Assembly: GCF_003325475.1 (NCBI RefSeq)
Contig: NZ_CP029495.1
Location: forward strand, 558,001 to 622,000
Reading direction: 5' to 3'
DNA from: Chromobacterium phragmitis
GTDB taxonomy: Bacteria > Pseudomonadota > Gammaproteobacteria > Burkholderiales > Chromobacteriaceae
DNA length: 64,000 bases
This document shows positions 29,927 to 39,674 of the stretch, piece by piece; position 1 is the stretch's first letter; every line of letters starts with the position of its first letter. The notes below the pieces were generated by a model. That model saw nothing but the letters and a program-made list of their open reading frames with translations, did no database searches and was not told the DNA's origin. The translations under genes were made by a program, and so were the position numbers.

Positions 29927-32704
29927 TCAGGCGTGGCGACGCGGCTCGCCTTGGCCATCCAGGTTGTCGACGCAACGGCCGCAGACGGCGCCGTGCCCGG
30001 CGTGGCTGCCCACGTCGGCGCGGTAATGCCAGCAGCGGTCGCACTTGTCGTGCGCGGACGGCGTGACCCGGATCGCCAGTTCGCCCGCTTCGCGCACATT
30101 CGCCTTGGACACGATCAATACGAACTTGAGTTCCTCGCCCAGGCTGGCCAAATGGCGGGCCAGCTCTGCCGGCGCGTCGATTTCCACTTCAGCCTGCAGC
30201 GAGGAGCCCAGCTTGTCGGCGCTGCGCAGCGCCTCGATCTCCTTGTTGACCACCGCGCGCAGCTCGCGGATGGACTGCCACTTGGCGGACAGCGCGGCCT
30301 CGCGCTCTGCCGCCTGGGCCGGGAACTCGTGCCAGATATGGTACAGCGTGGATTCTTCCTCGCTGTCCACCAACACGTTCCAAGCCTCGTCGGCGGTGAA
30401 GCACAGAATCGGCGCCACCATCAGCAGCAGGCTGCGGGTGATGTGGTACAAGGCGGTCTGCGCGCTGCGGCGGGCGTGGCTGTCGGCCTGAGTGGTGTAC
30501 AAGCGGTCCTTGATCACGTCCAGGTAGAACGCGCCCAGATCTTCCGAACAGTAGCCAACCACTTCCTGCACCACGTGGTGGAAGGCATAACGCGAGTACA
30601 GCTCGCCCACCACTTTTTCCTGCACCTCGCGCGCGCGCAGCAGCGCGTACTGATCCATTTCCACCATGGCGCCCAGCGGCATGGCGTTTTCCAACGGATC
30701 GAAGTCCGACAGGTTGGACAGCAGGAAGCGAATGGTGTTGCGCAGGCGGCGGTAGCTTTCCGTGGTGCGCTTCAGAATCTCCTGCGACAGCGACATGTCG
30801 CCGGAGTAGTCGGCGCTGGCCACCCACAGCCGCAGGATGTCAGCGCCCAGGGTGCCGCAGATCTCTTCCGGCGCGATGCCGTTGCCCTTGGACTTGGACA
30901 TCTTGTAACCCTTGTCGTCCACGGTGAAGCCGTGGGTCAAGAGCTGCTTGTACGGCGCGCGGCCGATGGTGGCGCAGCCGGTCTTCAGCGACGACTGGAA
31001 CCAGCCGCGGTGCTGGTCGGAGCCTTCCAGGTACAGGTCGGCCGGCCAGGCCAGCTCCGGGCGCTGCTTCAGCACCGCGAAATGGGTGGCGCCGGAGTCG
31101 AACCACACATCCAGCGTGTCGGTCAGCTTGCGGTATTGCTCGGCCTCGTCGCCCAGCAATTCCTTGGCGTCCAGGCTGAACCAGGCTTCGATGCCCTGCT
31201 GCTCGATGCGCAGCGCCACTTCCTCCAACAGCTGGGCGGAACGCGGATGCAGCTCGCCCGACTCCTTGTGGATGAAGAAGGTCATCGGCACGCCCCAGTT
31301 GCGCTGGCGCGACACGCACCAGTCGGGGCTGTTCTTGATCATCGCGTCCAGACGCGCGCGGCCCCAGGCAGGGAAGAACTCGGTGGCGTCGACGGCGCGC
31401 TGGCTGATCTCGCGCAGCGTCTCGCCGCCATTAGCCTGGCGGTCCATGCTGATGAACCATTGCGGCGTGGCGCGGAAGATGATCGGCGTCTTGTGGCGCC
31501 AGCAGTGCGGGTAGCTATGCTCCAGCTTGGCCTTGTGCACCAGCGCGCCATGCGCTTCCAACGTCTCGATCACGCGCGGATTGGCGTCCCATACCAGCAT
31601 GCCGGCGAACAGCTCGGTGGTGCTCTTGTAGCGGCCGTCGTCGGCAACCGGATTGGCGATGGGCAGCTTGTACTGCAGGCCGGCCTGGAAGTCTTCCAGG
31701 CCATGGGCCGGCGCGGTATGCACCAAGCCGGTGCCGGCATCGGTGGTGACGTGGTCGCCCAGAATCACCGGCACCTGGCGGTCATAGAAAGGGTGTTGCA
31801 GCAGGATCAGGTCCAGCGCCTCGCCCTTGGACTCGCCCAGCACGCGATATTCTTCCACGCCGTAGCGCTTCATCGCCGACTCGACCAGATCCTTGCCCAG
31901 AATCAGCTTGCCCTTGGGGGTATCGATCAGCTGGTAATCCAGATTGGGGCCGGCGGCGACGGCCTGGTTGGCCGGCAGCGTCCACGGCGTGGTGGTCCAG
32001 ATCACGGCCATGGCGCCGGAGGCGTCGGCGTCGAAGACGGCGGAGGCCTTGTCGGCGTCGACCACCTTGAAGCCGACGTCGATCGCCGGCGACACCTTGT
32101 CTTCGTATTCCACTTCGGCTTCGGCCAGCGACGAGCCGCACTCGATGCACCAGTGCACCGGCTTCTCGCCCTTGGTCAGGTAGCCGTTTTCATGGATCTT
32201 GCCGAGCGTGCGGACGATGTCGGCCTCGGTCTTGAAATCCATGGTCAGATAGGGATTGTCCCAATCGCCCAGCACGCCCAGGCGGATGAAGCCCTTTTTC
32301 TGGCGCGCCACCTGCTCCTTGGCGTATTCGCGGCACAGCTCTCGGAACTTGGCGGCGGGAATGTCCTTGCCGTGCAGCTTTTCCACCATCAGCTCGATAG
32401 GCAGGCCGTGGCAGTCCCAGCCCGGAACATAGGGCGCGTCGAAGCCGGCCAGGGTCTTGGAGCGGACGATGATGTCCTTCAGCACCTTGTTGACCGCGTG
32501 GCCCAGGTGAATGTCGTTGTTGGCGTACGGCGGGCCGTCATGCAGGATGAACTTGGGACGGCCGGCCGCCAGCTTGCGCAGCTTGTCGTAGCGCCTCTCT
32601 TCTTGCCAGCGCTTGACCCAGGCCGGTTCACGTTTCGCCAGATCCCCGCGCATGGCGAAGGGTGTATCCAGCAGGTTTACGGTTTTACGATAATCGATGC
32701 TCAT
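29927..32704 (-). CDS. ileS: Isoleucyl-tRNA synthetase
   Basis: 925 aa. The class I signature HLGHAVNKVLKD (HIGH) and YKMSKSKGNGI (KMSKS) are present, with the editing domain between them. The C-terminal zinc finger CDRCWHYRADVGSHAGHGAV...CGRC is of the bacterial type. It charges tRNA-Ile in the cytoplasm. The start overlaps the ribF stop by 4 bp (ATGA), so the two are coupled. Confidence 0.97.
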   Translation of the reverse strand: MSIDYRKTVNLLDTPFAMRGDLAKREPAWVKRWQEERRYDKLRKLAAGRPKFILHDGPPYANNDIHLGHAVNKVLKDIIVRSKTLAGFDAPYVPGWDCHGLPIELMVEKLHGKDIPAAKFRELCREYAKEQVARQKKGFIRLGVLGDWDNPYLTMDFKTEADIVRTLGKIHENGYLTKGEKPVHWCIECGSSLAEAEVEYEDKVSPAIDVGFKVVDADKASAVFDADASGAMAVIWTTTPWTLPANQAVAAGPNLDYQLIDTPKGKLILGKDLVESAMKRYGVEEYRVLGESKGEALDLILLQHPFYDRQVPVILGDHVTTDAGTGLVHTAPAHGLEDFQAGLQYKLPIANPVADDGRYKSTTELFAGMLVWDANPRVIETLEAHGALVHKAKLEHSYPHCWRHKTPIIFRATPQWFISMDRQANGGETLREISQRAVDATEFFPAWGRARLDAMIKNSPDWCVSRQRNWGVPMTFFIHKESGELHPRSAQLLEEVALRIEQQGIEAWFSLDAKELLGDEAEQYRKLTDTLDVWFDSGATHFAVLKQRPELAWPADLYLEGSDQHRGWFQSSLKTGCATIGRAPYKQLLTHGFTVDDKGYKMSKSKGNGIAPEEICGTLGADILRLWVASADYSGDMSLSQEILKRTTESYRRLRNTIRFLLSNLSDFDPLENAMPLGAMVEMDQYALLRAREVQEKVVGELYSRYAFHHVVQEVVGYCSEDLGAFYLDVIKDRLYTTQADSHARRSAQTALYHITRSLLLMVAPILCFTADEAWNVLVDSEEESTLYHIWHEFPAQAAEREAALSAKWQSIRELRAVVNKEIEALRSADKLGSSLQAEVEIDAPAELARHLASLGEELKFVLIVSKANVREAGELAIRVTPSAHDKCDRCWHYRADVGSHAGHGAVCGRCVDNLDGQGEPRRHA

Positions 32705-33636
32705 GCCTGCTCTCGCTGCAAACTTGTCAAATAGGTCTTGGCGCTGGCCGCGTCGCGCTCGATCTGGGCCACCAAAGTCGCCAGATCATCATAGCGCGCT
32801 TCGTCGCGCAGTTTCTTCAGGAAGCGTACCGTCAGCCGCTGGCCGTACAGATCGCCCGAGAAATCGAACAGATGCACTTCCAGCTTGTAATCCGGGGTGT
32901 CGCTGACCGTCGGGTTCAGGCCCAGGCTGGCCACCCCGCCCAAACGGCCATGCGGCGTATCCGCCTCGACCACGAACACGCCCTGCAAGGCCGGCTTCAG
33001 GTGCGGCAGATGAATGTTGGCGGTGGGAAAGCCTATCGTTCGCCCCAGCTTCTTGCCATGCATCACCTTGCCTGAAATCCGGTACACCTCGCCCAGCAGC
33101 GCGTTGGCCGAGTCCAGATCGCCGGCCCCAAGGCGCTCGCGCACCAACGTGCTGGATGCCCTCTCGCCCTTGATCAGCACCGACGGCATCGCCTCGGTGG
33201 CGAAATGCGGACAGGAGGCCAGCAATTCGAAATTGCCCTGGCGGCCGGAGCCGAACTGGAAATCGTCGCCTATCAACAGATAACGGGTCTTCAACTCGCT
33301 GACCAGCACCTGATCGACAAAGTCCTTGCCCGTCATGTTGGAAAAGCTGTGATTGAAACGGTAGACGAACACGTAATCGACCAGGCCGAGCTCTTCCAGC
33401 AAAGCAAACTTGTCCCTCAGCGTGGATAAACGGGCCGGCGGATTGGCGCGGGCGAAAAACTCGCGCGGATGCGGCTCGAAAGTCAGCAAAGCCGTAGGCA
33501 ATTCGCGGGCGCGGGCTTCCGCGCGCAAACGTTCGAGCATGCGCCGATGCCCCTGGTGCACGCCATCGAAATTGCCGATGGTCAACGCGCATCCTGGCAG
33601 GGCGAAACGACGCGGATCCCCCAGAAATACCTGCAT
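32701..33636 (-). CDS. ribF: Bifunctional riboflavin kinase / FAD synthetase
   Basis: 311 aa. The N-terminal nucleotidyltransferase domain shows TIGNFDGVHQGHRRML and GDDFQFGSGRQGNFELL; the C-terminal flavokinase domain shows GKVMHGKKLGRTIGFPTANI. It phosphorylates riboflavin to FMN and adenylates FMN to FAD. It is the first gene of the ribF-ileS-lspA-ispH operon, and a terminator of the next upstream gene lies away from it. Confidence 0.96.
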   Translation of the reverse strand: MQVFLGDPRRFALPGCALTIGNFDGVHQGHRRMLERLRAEARARELPTALLTFEPHPREFFARANPPARLSTLRDKFALLEELGLVDYVFVYRFNHSFSNMTGKDFVDQVLVSELKTRYLLIGDDFQFGSGRQGNFELLASCPHFATEAMPSVLIKGERASSTLVRERLGAGDLDSANALLGEVYRISGKVMHGKKLGRTIGFPTANIHLPHLKPALQGVFVVEADTPHGRLGGVASLGLNPTVSDTPDYKLEVHLFDFSGDLYGQRLTVRFLKKLRDEARYDDLATLVAQIERDAASAKTYLTSLQREQA

Positions 33637-33723
33637 TCGCTGTCTTTACATACGTCCCGAAACCTTCGATTGTAGCCGCCAGTCATCGAAAGCGTCCAGC
33701 CATGATCCATTTCCGAGAAAAAC

Positions 33724-33752
33724 AAAAAGCCCCGCATGCGGCGGGGCTTTTC
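33724..33752 (-). terminator. Terminator of the OmpA-like gene
   Basis: AAAAGCCCCGC and GCGGGGCTTTT form an 11-bp stem around a short loop, with T-runs when read on the minus strand, 17 bp after the stop at 33769. Confidence 0.88.
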
Positions 33753-33768
33753 GATTCTGGCGAGAGAA

Positions 33769-34449
33769 TTACTTGCCAGTTTTTTCTACCACGGACTCTT
33801 TAACAGCGTCGATGGTCACTTCTACGCGGCGATCAGACTCGATGCAAGCCTTAATTTCAGCGTTTTGCTTCTTGTTCTTCGCGTATTTCGGGAACTTGGC
33901 CTTGCACTCTTCCGTCATTTTGGCTTCAGCCTTGCCCTTGCCTACGGCTGCAACCTTCTCGGCCGGCACGCCGGCGTTCACGAAGTAAGCCTTGACTGCG
34001 TCGGCGCGATGCTGGGACAGAGCGTTGTTCAGCTTGTCGGAGCCCATGAAGTCGGTGTAACCATCGATTTCAACACCGTTCAGGTAACCCTTGCCAGCGT
34101 GAGCCTTCAGCTTGGCGACCAGCGGATCCAGTTCGTTCTTGGCGTCGGCGCGCAGGGTGGACTTGTTGAAGTCGAACAGCACCTTGGCGGACAGGGTCAC
34201 TTTTTCCTTCATGGAAACCATGGTCGGCTTCGGAGCTTCAGCTACCGGCTTGGCGGCTTCGCGGTCGCCGCATTCAACCAGACCGTCCTTGGCCTTGTCG
34301 AAAGAGGAGGTGCGCCAGCATTCGCCGTAGCTGTTGCGAGTCACAGAGTCGGTAGCCTGGTCAACGGCGTAACCCGGTTTAGCGGCGAAAGCGCTAGCAG
34401 AAACCAACAGGGCGGCAACCAGTGCGCTCAGTTTCAGCTGTTTAGTCAT
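33769..34449 (-). CDS. OmpA-family peptidoglycan-binding protein (RmpM-like)
   Basis: 226 aa. A signal peptide ends AFA-AKPGY. After a short N-terminal region comes an OmpA-type C-terminal domain: KVLFDFNKSTLRADAKNEL, VEIDGYTDFMGSDKLNNALSQHR and RRVEVTI, with the diaminopimelate-binding Asp and Arg. A Cys pair in EECKAKF...IKACIESDRR is typical of the group. There is no beta-barrel, as in Neisseria RmpM, which ties outer-membrane porins to the wall. It has its own terminator and a promoter in the 240 bp upstream. Confidence 0.88.
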   Translation of the reverse strand: MTKQLKLSALVAALLVSASAFAAKPGYAVDQATDSVTRNSYGECWRTSSFDKAKDGLVECGDREAAKPVAEAPKPTMVSMKEKVTLSAKVLFDFNKSTLRADAKNELDPLVAKLKAHAGKGYLNGVEIDGYTDFMGSDKLNNALSQHRADAVKAYFVNAGVPAEKVAAVGKGKAEAKMTEECKAKFPKYAKNKKQNAEIKACIESDRRVEVTIDAVKESVVEKTGK

Positions 34450-34688
34450 GTTATTCCCTCTTTAATCTATAAAATGGGTAGCAATGCGGGCTGACGCAAA
34501 GACCACGCGAACTAAGTTGACTGCAAACATCAGGGATGGCTACATGCTGTGTTGATGCAGTTAACCCGCACTATAGGAATGCTGCAACCCCATGTCAACA
34601 CAGCGCCGGGCGCATATTCGCGGCAGCGTTGCATAAATGCATCACTTTTGACTGATTATACCCCAACCTGTCGCCGCCATGCGACACA

Positions 34689-35204
34689 TTACTGTCTTGT
34701 GACGCGTCGGCGAAACAGTGGCAGCGGTTGCCTGTAATTCACTTGATAGCTATCGCTGAAAGTATTGTAATAGTCAACATCATCCAACACCTTGCCGTCC
34801 TTGATCAGGAAGGCATCGAAGCCCACTTGCCACAGCGGCCGGATCAAATCCGCCCACACGTCGCCAATCGCCCGCAACTCACCGGCATAATCATAGCGCT
34901 CGCGCAGCAGCCTGGCGAGGCTGTAACCCCGCCCGTCGGTGAAGGCGGGGAAATCCACCGCCACAAGGGCCAGTTCGGCAAGATATGGCTGCAACAGCGA
35001 CGGGTCATCGTCCGGCGACAGATAGACTCCGACAGCGCCGGAACGCATGCGCCACCCCTCCACGCCGGCAAGCCAGCTCGCCAGAGGCACGATCACGCTC
35101 TGGCCTTCCGCCACGCCGGGCAGGGGCAAAGCACCGCTTTCATCCGGACGCAGCAGCAGCCAGCTATCGGCCTGCAGCCGGCCATCCTTAATGAACTGGG
35201 GCAT
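34689..35204 (-). CDS. DUF934 protein linked to sulfite reduction
   Basis: 171 aa from the ATG at 35204, overlapping the cysI stop by 17 bp. MPQFIKDGRLQADSWLLL and the central YLSPDDDPSLLQPYLAELALVAVDFPAF with GRGYSLARLLRERY are characteristic (given in pieces under 20 residues where continuous). DUF934 genes sit beside cysI in many betaproteobacteria and pseudomonads; the biochemical role is not established. It is the last gene of the cysH-cysI-DUF934 unit. Confidence 0.85.
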   Translation of the reverse strand: MPQFIKDGRLQADSWLLLRPDESGALPLPGVAEGQSVIVPLASWLAGVEGWRMRSGAVGVYLSPDDDPSLLQPYLAELALVAVDFPAFTDGRGYSLARLLRERYDYAGELRAIGDVWADLIRPLWQVGFDAFLIKDGKVLDDVDYYNTFSDSYQVNYRQPLPLFRRRVTRQ

Positions 35205-36846
35205 ACACCCTCTCCTTGAACGGTTCCGCGCCGATGCGGCGCAGGGTTTCGATGAAGCGCTCGCCGTCCTGCCGTTTTTCCACATAAACCTGCATGATTT
35301 TGGCGAAGGCGGTCGGCACGTCGGCCTGGGCGAACGATGGCCCTATCACCTTGCCGATGGCGGTATCGCTGCCCTGGCTGCCGCCCAACGTGATCTGGTA
35401 CCACTCCTCGCCGTTCTTGTCGACGCCGAGTATGCCGATGTTGCCGATATGGTGGTGGCCGCAGGCGTTCATGCAGCCGGAGAAATTACAGGCGATCTCG
35501 CCTAGGTCGTACAAGTAGTCCAGATCGTCGAAGGTCTGCTGGATCGCCTTGGCCACCGGGATGGAACGGGCATTGGCCAGCGAGCAGAAATCGCCGCCCG
35601 GGCAACTGATGATGTCGGTCAGCAGGCCGATGTTCGGCGTCGCCATCCGCAGTTGCCGCGCCTCGAGCCATAGCGTGTACAGATCCTTCTGTTCGACGTC
35701 CGGCAACACCAGATTCTGCTCGTGGGCGACGCGCAGCTCGCCGAAGCCGAAACGCTCGGCCCAATCGGCGGCAGCCTCCATCTGCTCAGCCGTGATGTCT
35801 CCCGGCGGCGCGCCGGTTTCCTTCAACGACAGCACCACCGAGCGGTAACCGGACAAGCGGTGGCCACGCGTGTTGCGCTCATACCAGCGGGCGAAGGCCT
35901 TGTCCTCGGCCAGCGGTCCGGCAAGCTCGGCCGGGTTGTCTGCCAACATCTTATACGCCGGATCGCCGAAGAAGCTGGCGTAATGGACGACATCCTCATC
36001 GCGCAGGGTGGCCGGGCCATCCTTCAGGTGGCGCCATTCGTCTTCCACCTTGGCGGCGAAGCCGTCCCGTGTCAGCGCCTTGACCAAGATCTTGATGCGG
36101 GCCTTGTACTTGTTGTCGCGGCGGCCAAAACGGTTGTACACCCGCAGCACCGCGTCCAGATACGTCAACAAATGCTGGCGCGGCAGAAACTCGCGCACCA
36201 CCTCGCCCACCATCGGCGTGCGCCCCAGGCCGCCGCCGACTATCACCTTGAACCCCGCCTCGCCGGCCTCGTTGCGGCTGACATGCAAGCCGATGTCGTG
36301 GACCATGGTCGCGGCTCGATCCTCCACGCTGCCGGAAACGGCGATCTTGAACTTGCGCGGCAGAAAGCTGAACTCCGGGTGCATCGTGCTCCACTGCCGG
36401 ATGATCTCGCAGTAAGGCCGCGGGTCGAACAACTCGTCGTCGGCCACGCCGGCGAAGGCGTCGGTGGTGGTGTTGCGCACGCAGTTGCCTGAAGTCTGGA
36501 TCGCATGCATTTCCACAGTGGACAGCTCTTCCAGAATGTCGGGCACGCTCTCCAGCGCCGGCCAGTTGAACTGGATGTTTTGCCGGGTGGTGAAGTGGCC
36601 GTAGCCCTTGTCGTAGCGGCGGGCGATGTCGGCCAGCTTGCGCATTTGCTCGCTGCGAAGATGGCCATAGGGAATGGCGACCCGAAGCATCGGCGCATGG
36701 CGCTGGACATAGAGCCCGTTCATCAGGCGCAAGGGCCGGAATTCGTCCTCGGACAGCTCGCCAGCCAAGAAGCGGCGGGTCTGGTCGCGGAACTGTGCCA
36801 CTCGCTCTCGCACCAGGCGATGATCTACTTCATCGTATCGATACAT
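35188..36846 (-). CDS. cysI: Sulfite/nitrite reductase haemoprotein
   Basis: 552 aa with two ferredoxin-like halves. Siroheme/[4Fe-4S] ligands are in SCPGGDFCSLANARS (Cys-x5-Cys) and ACNFSGCMNACGHHH. The repeat arginine motifs GYGHFTTRQNIQF and the EEWRH-like region are present. It reduces sulfite to sulfide with six electrons. There is no cysJ flavoprotein gene next to it, so the electron donor is probably ferredoxin or another protein. Genomic context (cysH upstream, cysB divergent) supports assimilatory sulfite rather than nitrite reduction. Confidence 0.92.
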   Translation of the reverse strand: MYRYDEVDHRLVRERVAQFRDQTRRFLAGELSEDEFRPLRLMNGLYVQRHAPMLRVAIPYGHLRSEQMRKLADIARRYDKGYGHFTTRQNIQFNWPALESVPDILEELSTVEMHAIQTSGNCVRNTTTDAFAGVADDELFDPRPYCEIIRQWSTMHPEFSFLPRKFKIAVSGSVEDRAATMVHDIGLHVSRNEAGEAGFKVIVGGGLGRTPMVGEVVREFLPRQHLLTYLDAVLRVYNRFGRRDNKYKARIKILVKALTRDGFAAKVEDEWRHLKDGPATLRDEDVVHYASFFGDPAYKMLADNPAELAGPLAEDKAFARWYERNTRGHRLSGYRSVVLSLKETGAPPGDITAEQMEAAADWAERFGFGELRVAHEQNLVLPDVEQKDLYTLWLEARQLRMATPNIGLLTDIISCPGGDFCSLANARSIPVAKAIQQTFDDLDYLYDLGEIACNFSGCMNACGHHHIGNIGILGVDKNGEEWYQITLGGSQGSDTAIGKVIGPSFAQADVPTAFAKIMQVYVEKRQDGERFIETLRRIGAEPFKERVYAPVH

Positions 36847-36891
36847 GTTTGGATTCCAGCGGGAAATGCCGATGCCTGCAGGCCGGCGGTG

Positions 36892-37596
36892 TCAGACGGG
36901 GCGCTTCAGCGGGCTGGCTTTCGCGTGCAGCCCGCACTCCTTGGTTTCCGGGTTTTCCCACCACCATCGGCCGGCGCGGATATCTTCGCCCACGCTGATG
37001 GCGCGGGTACAGGGCGCGCAGCCTATCGACGGATAGTGCCTGTCGTGCAGCGCGTTGTAGGGCACCTGGTTTTCCTTCAGATACTGCCAGACCTCGGCCT
37101 CGGTCCAATCCAGCAGCGGGCTGAACTTCAACAAGCCGTTGTCGGCGTCGAACGCCTTGTCGACCAGATCCTGCCGCGTCGGCGACTGCTGTCGGCGCAG
37201 GCCGGTGATCCAGGCTGAACGGCCGTCCAGCGCGCGCCGGAGAGGCTCTAGCTTGCGGACCGCGCAACAGGATTTGCGCAGTTCCACGCTTTGGTAAAAG
37301 CCATTGACGCCATGGAGATTCACGTATTGCTCGGTGGCGGCGGTGTCGGGGAAGTACACCTTGACCGGATGGCCAGGATAGCGCTCCGCCACCTGCTGCA
37401 TCAGTTCATAAGTCTCTGCGGGCAAACGTCCGGTATCCAGGCTGAAGCTGGCGAGCGGCAGGCCGAGCCGGGCGATCAGATCGGTCAGCACCATGTCTTC
37501 GGCGCCGTAGCTATTGGCCAGCACCGCGTCCGGGTGCTCGGCGGCAATCGTTTGCAACAGGGCCGAGGTGGCGGCCAGTTTGGACTCCAGGCTCAT
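36892..37596 (-). CDS. cysH: Adenylyl-sulfate (APS) reductase, [4Fe-4S] type
   Basis: 234 aa. The motif ANSYGAEDMVLTDL is the PP-loop-like nucleotide site. The Cys-Cys pair in LRKSCCAVRKLEPL and Cys-x2-Cys in SIGCAPCTRAI mark the iron-sulfur cluster, so the substrate is probably APS rather than PAPS. The catalytic Cys is in KECGLH near the C-terminus. It feeds sulfite to CysI. It is the first gene of the minus-strand cys unit, transcribed divergently from cysB. Confidence 0.94.
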   Translation of the reverse strand: MSLESKLAATSALLQTIAAEHPDAVLANSYGAEDMVLTDLIARLGLPLASFSLDTGRLPAETYELMQQVAERYPGHPVKVYFPDTAATEQYVNLHGVNGFYQSVELRKSCCAVRKLEPLRRALDGRSAWITGLRRQQSPTRQDLVDKAFDADNGLLKFSPLLDWTEAEVWQYLKENQVPYNALHDRHYPSIGCAPCTRAISVGEDIRAGRWWWENPETKECGLHAKASPLKRPV

Positions 37597-37708
37597 CTAG
37601 CGCTCCGAGAATGGTTCGAGGCTATCCTAACCAAAGCGCTTATAAACCTAAAAGAATATTGTGTTAGTATTTAATGACTACAGGTTGTATAGAGGATAGA
37701 CTGACCCA

Positions 37709-38656
37709 ATGAAACTACAACAATTGCGCTATCTGGTAGAAGTGGCGAAACAGGGCCTTAACGTTTCCGAGGCCGCGGAGAAGCTGCATACCTCGCAACC
37801 GGGCATTTCCAAACAGATCCGGCTGCTGGAGGACGAACTGGGCATCCAGGTGTTCATCCGCAATGGCAAGCGCGTAGTATCGGTGTCCGAGCCGGGCAAG
37901 GAAGTGCTGCGCATCTCCGAGCGCATCCTGCGCGAAGCGCAGAACCTGAAACGCGTCGGCGACGAATTCTCCCGCGAATCGGAAGGCGCGCTGACCATCG
38001 CCACCACCCACACCCAGGCCCGTTACGCGCTGCCGCAGGCCATCGCCGAATTCGTCCGCCGCTACCCCAAGGTGCGGCTGTCGCTGAAGCAGGGCAGCCC
38101 GACGCAGATCTGCGACATGGTGGTGTCCGGCGAAGCCGACCTCGCCGTCGCCACCGAAGGCATCGCGCTGTACAAGGAGCTGGCCACGCTGCCCTGTTAC
38201 GAATGGAACCGCTCGCTGGTGGTGCCAAAGGACCACCCGCTGGCCGCGCTGGAGCGCGCGATCACGCTGGCCGACATCGCCCAGCATCCCATCGTCACTT
38301 ACGATTTCGCCTTCGCCGGGCGCTCCAAGATCAACAAGTCTTTCGCCGACCAAGGCCTGACGCCCAACGTGGTGCTGACCGCGATCGACACCGACGTGAT
38401 CAAGACCTACGTCTCGCTGGGCCTGGGCATCGGCATCATCGCCACCATGGCCTACGAGCCGGAGCGCGACGCCAACCTGGTGGCGATAGACGCCAGCCAC
38501 CTGTTCGAACCGTCCACCACCAAGATAGGCATCCGCAAGGACGCCTACCTGCGCGGCTTCGCCTACACCTTCATCGAGCTGTTCGCGCCGCACCTGCACC
38601 GCCGCGAAGTGGATTCGGCGTTGCTGGCGCACGACGTCGACCATGACGACGAATGA
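37709..38656 (+). CDS. cysB: CysB-family LysR regulator
   Basis: 315 aa. The N-terminal winged HTH is MKLQQLRYLVEVAKQGLNVS with TSQPGISKQIRLLEDELG; the C-terminal inducer domain contains TTHTQARYALP, TEGIALYKELATLP and GLGIGIIATMAY, typical of CysB/Cbl. CysB activates sulfate-assimilation genes in response to N- or O-acetylserine. It is divergent from cysH over a 112-bp AT-rich spacer that probably holds both promoters and its binding sites. Confidence 0.93.
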   Translation: MKLQQLRYLVEVAKQGLNVSEAAEKLHTSQPGISKQIRLLEDELGIQVFIRNGKRVVSVSEPGKEVLRISERILREAQNLKRVGDEFSRESEGALTIATTHTQARYALPQAIAEFVRRYPKVRLSLKQGSPTQICDMVVSGEADLAVATEGIALYKELATLPCYEWNRSLVVPKDHPLAALERAITLADIAQHPIVTYDFAFAGRSKINKSFADQGLTPNVVLTAIDTDVIKTYVSLGLGIGIIATMAYEPERDANLVAIDASHLFEPSTTKIGIRKDAYLRGFAYTFIELFAPHLHRREVDSALLAHDVDHDDE

Positions 38657-38670
38657 GCTCCTCTAACGAC

Positions 38671-38697
38671 AACGCCCCGGTCCTGCCGGGGCGTTTT
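38671..38697 (+). terminator. Terminator between cysB and the SDR gene
   Basis: ACGCCCCGG TCCTG CCGGGGCGT, a 9-bp stem, followed by TTTTCTTT on the plus strand, 14 bp after the cysB stop. Confidence 0.88.
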
Positions 38698-38719
38698 CTT
38701 TGGGGAGAGGGGCTCGCGC

Positions 38720-39460
38720 TTACAGCGTCAGGCCGCCGGTCACCTCGATGGCTGCGCCATTGATGTAGCTGGCCTCGTCCGACGCCAGGAAGGCGTAGAC
38801 GTTGGCGATCTCGGCCGGATCGGCCATGCGGCGCATCGGCACTTTCTCTTCCATCGCCTGCAACACCTTTTCCGGCATCGCCTTCAGAATCGGCGTGGCG
38901 ACGAAGCCCGGACATACGGCGTTGGCGCGGATGCCCTTCTTGCCCAGCTCCTTGGCCCAGGTCTTGACGAATCCGATCACGCCGAACTTGGCCGCCGCGT
39001 AGTTGGTCTGGCCGAAGTTGCCGTACACGCCGACCACCGACGATGCGTTCAGGATCACGCCGCCGCCCTGCTCCACCATGGTGTCCACCACGGCGCGGGC
39101 GCAGTTGTAGACGCCCTTCAGGTTGATGTCGATGACACGGTCGAACTGTTCTTCCGTCATCTTGATCAGCTGCGCGTCCTGCACGATGCCGGCGTTGTTC
39201 ACCAGCACGTCGATGCGGCCGCACCGGTTTTTCAGATCGGCGACCATCTCGGCGATCTGCCCCTTGTTGGTCACATCCACCTTGTAGCCGTAGGCCTCGC
39301 CGCCCAACGCCTTCAGTTCGTCGACGACGGCATTGACCGCCTCCAGGTTCAGATCGCACACCGCGACGATGGCGCCCTCCTTGACGAACTTCTCTGCGGT
39401 AGCCTTGCCGATGCCGCTGGCGGAACCGGTGATGATGGATACTTTCCCTTTCAAACGCAT
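38720..39460 (-). CDS. Short-chain dehydrogenase/reductase, FabG/PhaB-like
   Basis: 246 aa. The cofactor site is TGSASGIGKATAEKF; DVLVNNAGI, the catalytic Ser in NASSVVGVYG and Tyr-x3-Lys in NYAAAKFGV are present; the C-terminus INGAAIEVTGGLTL is FabG-like. It probably reduces a 3-oxoacyl thioester with NADPH, either acyl-ACP or acetoacetyl-CoA for polyhydroxybutyrate. No fab or pha genes adjoin it, so the carrier is undecided. Confidence 0.88.
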   Translation of the reverse strand: MRLKGKVSIITGSASGIGKATAEKFVKEGAIVAVCDLNLEAVNAVVDELKALGGEAYGYKVDVTNKGQIAEMVADLKNRCGRIDVLVNNAGIVQDAQLIKMTEEQFDRVIDINLKGVYNCARAVVDTMVEQGGGVILNASSVVGVYGNFGQTNYAAAKFGVIGFVKTWAKELGKKGIRANAVCPGFVATPILKAMPEKVLQAMEEKVPMRRMADPAEIANVYAFLASDEASYINGAAIEVTGGLTL

Positions 39461-39647
39461 GATATTTCCTTCTATTTCTCTGGCTTGCAGATATCATCGG
39501 GCCGCCAGGACGGAAAGCCCCCGGATGTCTCCTGCACCGGCCCTCCAGGCCTCGTCCCCGATTATTGTTGTCGCGCCGCGAGCGGCGGATATGAAAAACG
39601 GGAGTTTGTGCGCTGCAATATAGCGCACGCCCTCCCGTCGGTAAAGC

Positions 39648-39668
39648 TACGGCCTGTGACAGGCCGTA
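39648..39668 (-). terminator. Hairpin after the ABC-F gene
   Basis: TACGGCCT GTGAC AGGCCGTA, an 8-bp stem starting 7 bp beyond the ABC-F stop; the downstream minus-strand run GCTTTACC is weakly T-rich. Confidence 0.55.
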
Positions 39669-39674
39669 ACCGTA

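Noticed and set aside
29933..32734. 933-aa plus-strand ORF opposite ileS
   Set aside because: It is a shadow of ileS; its composition and lack of motifs show it is not coding.
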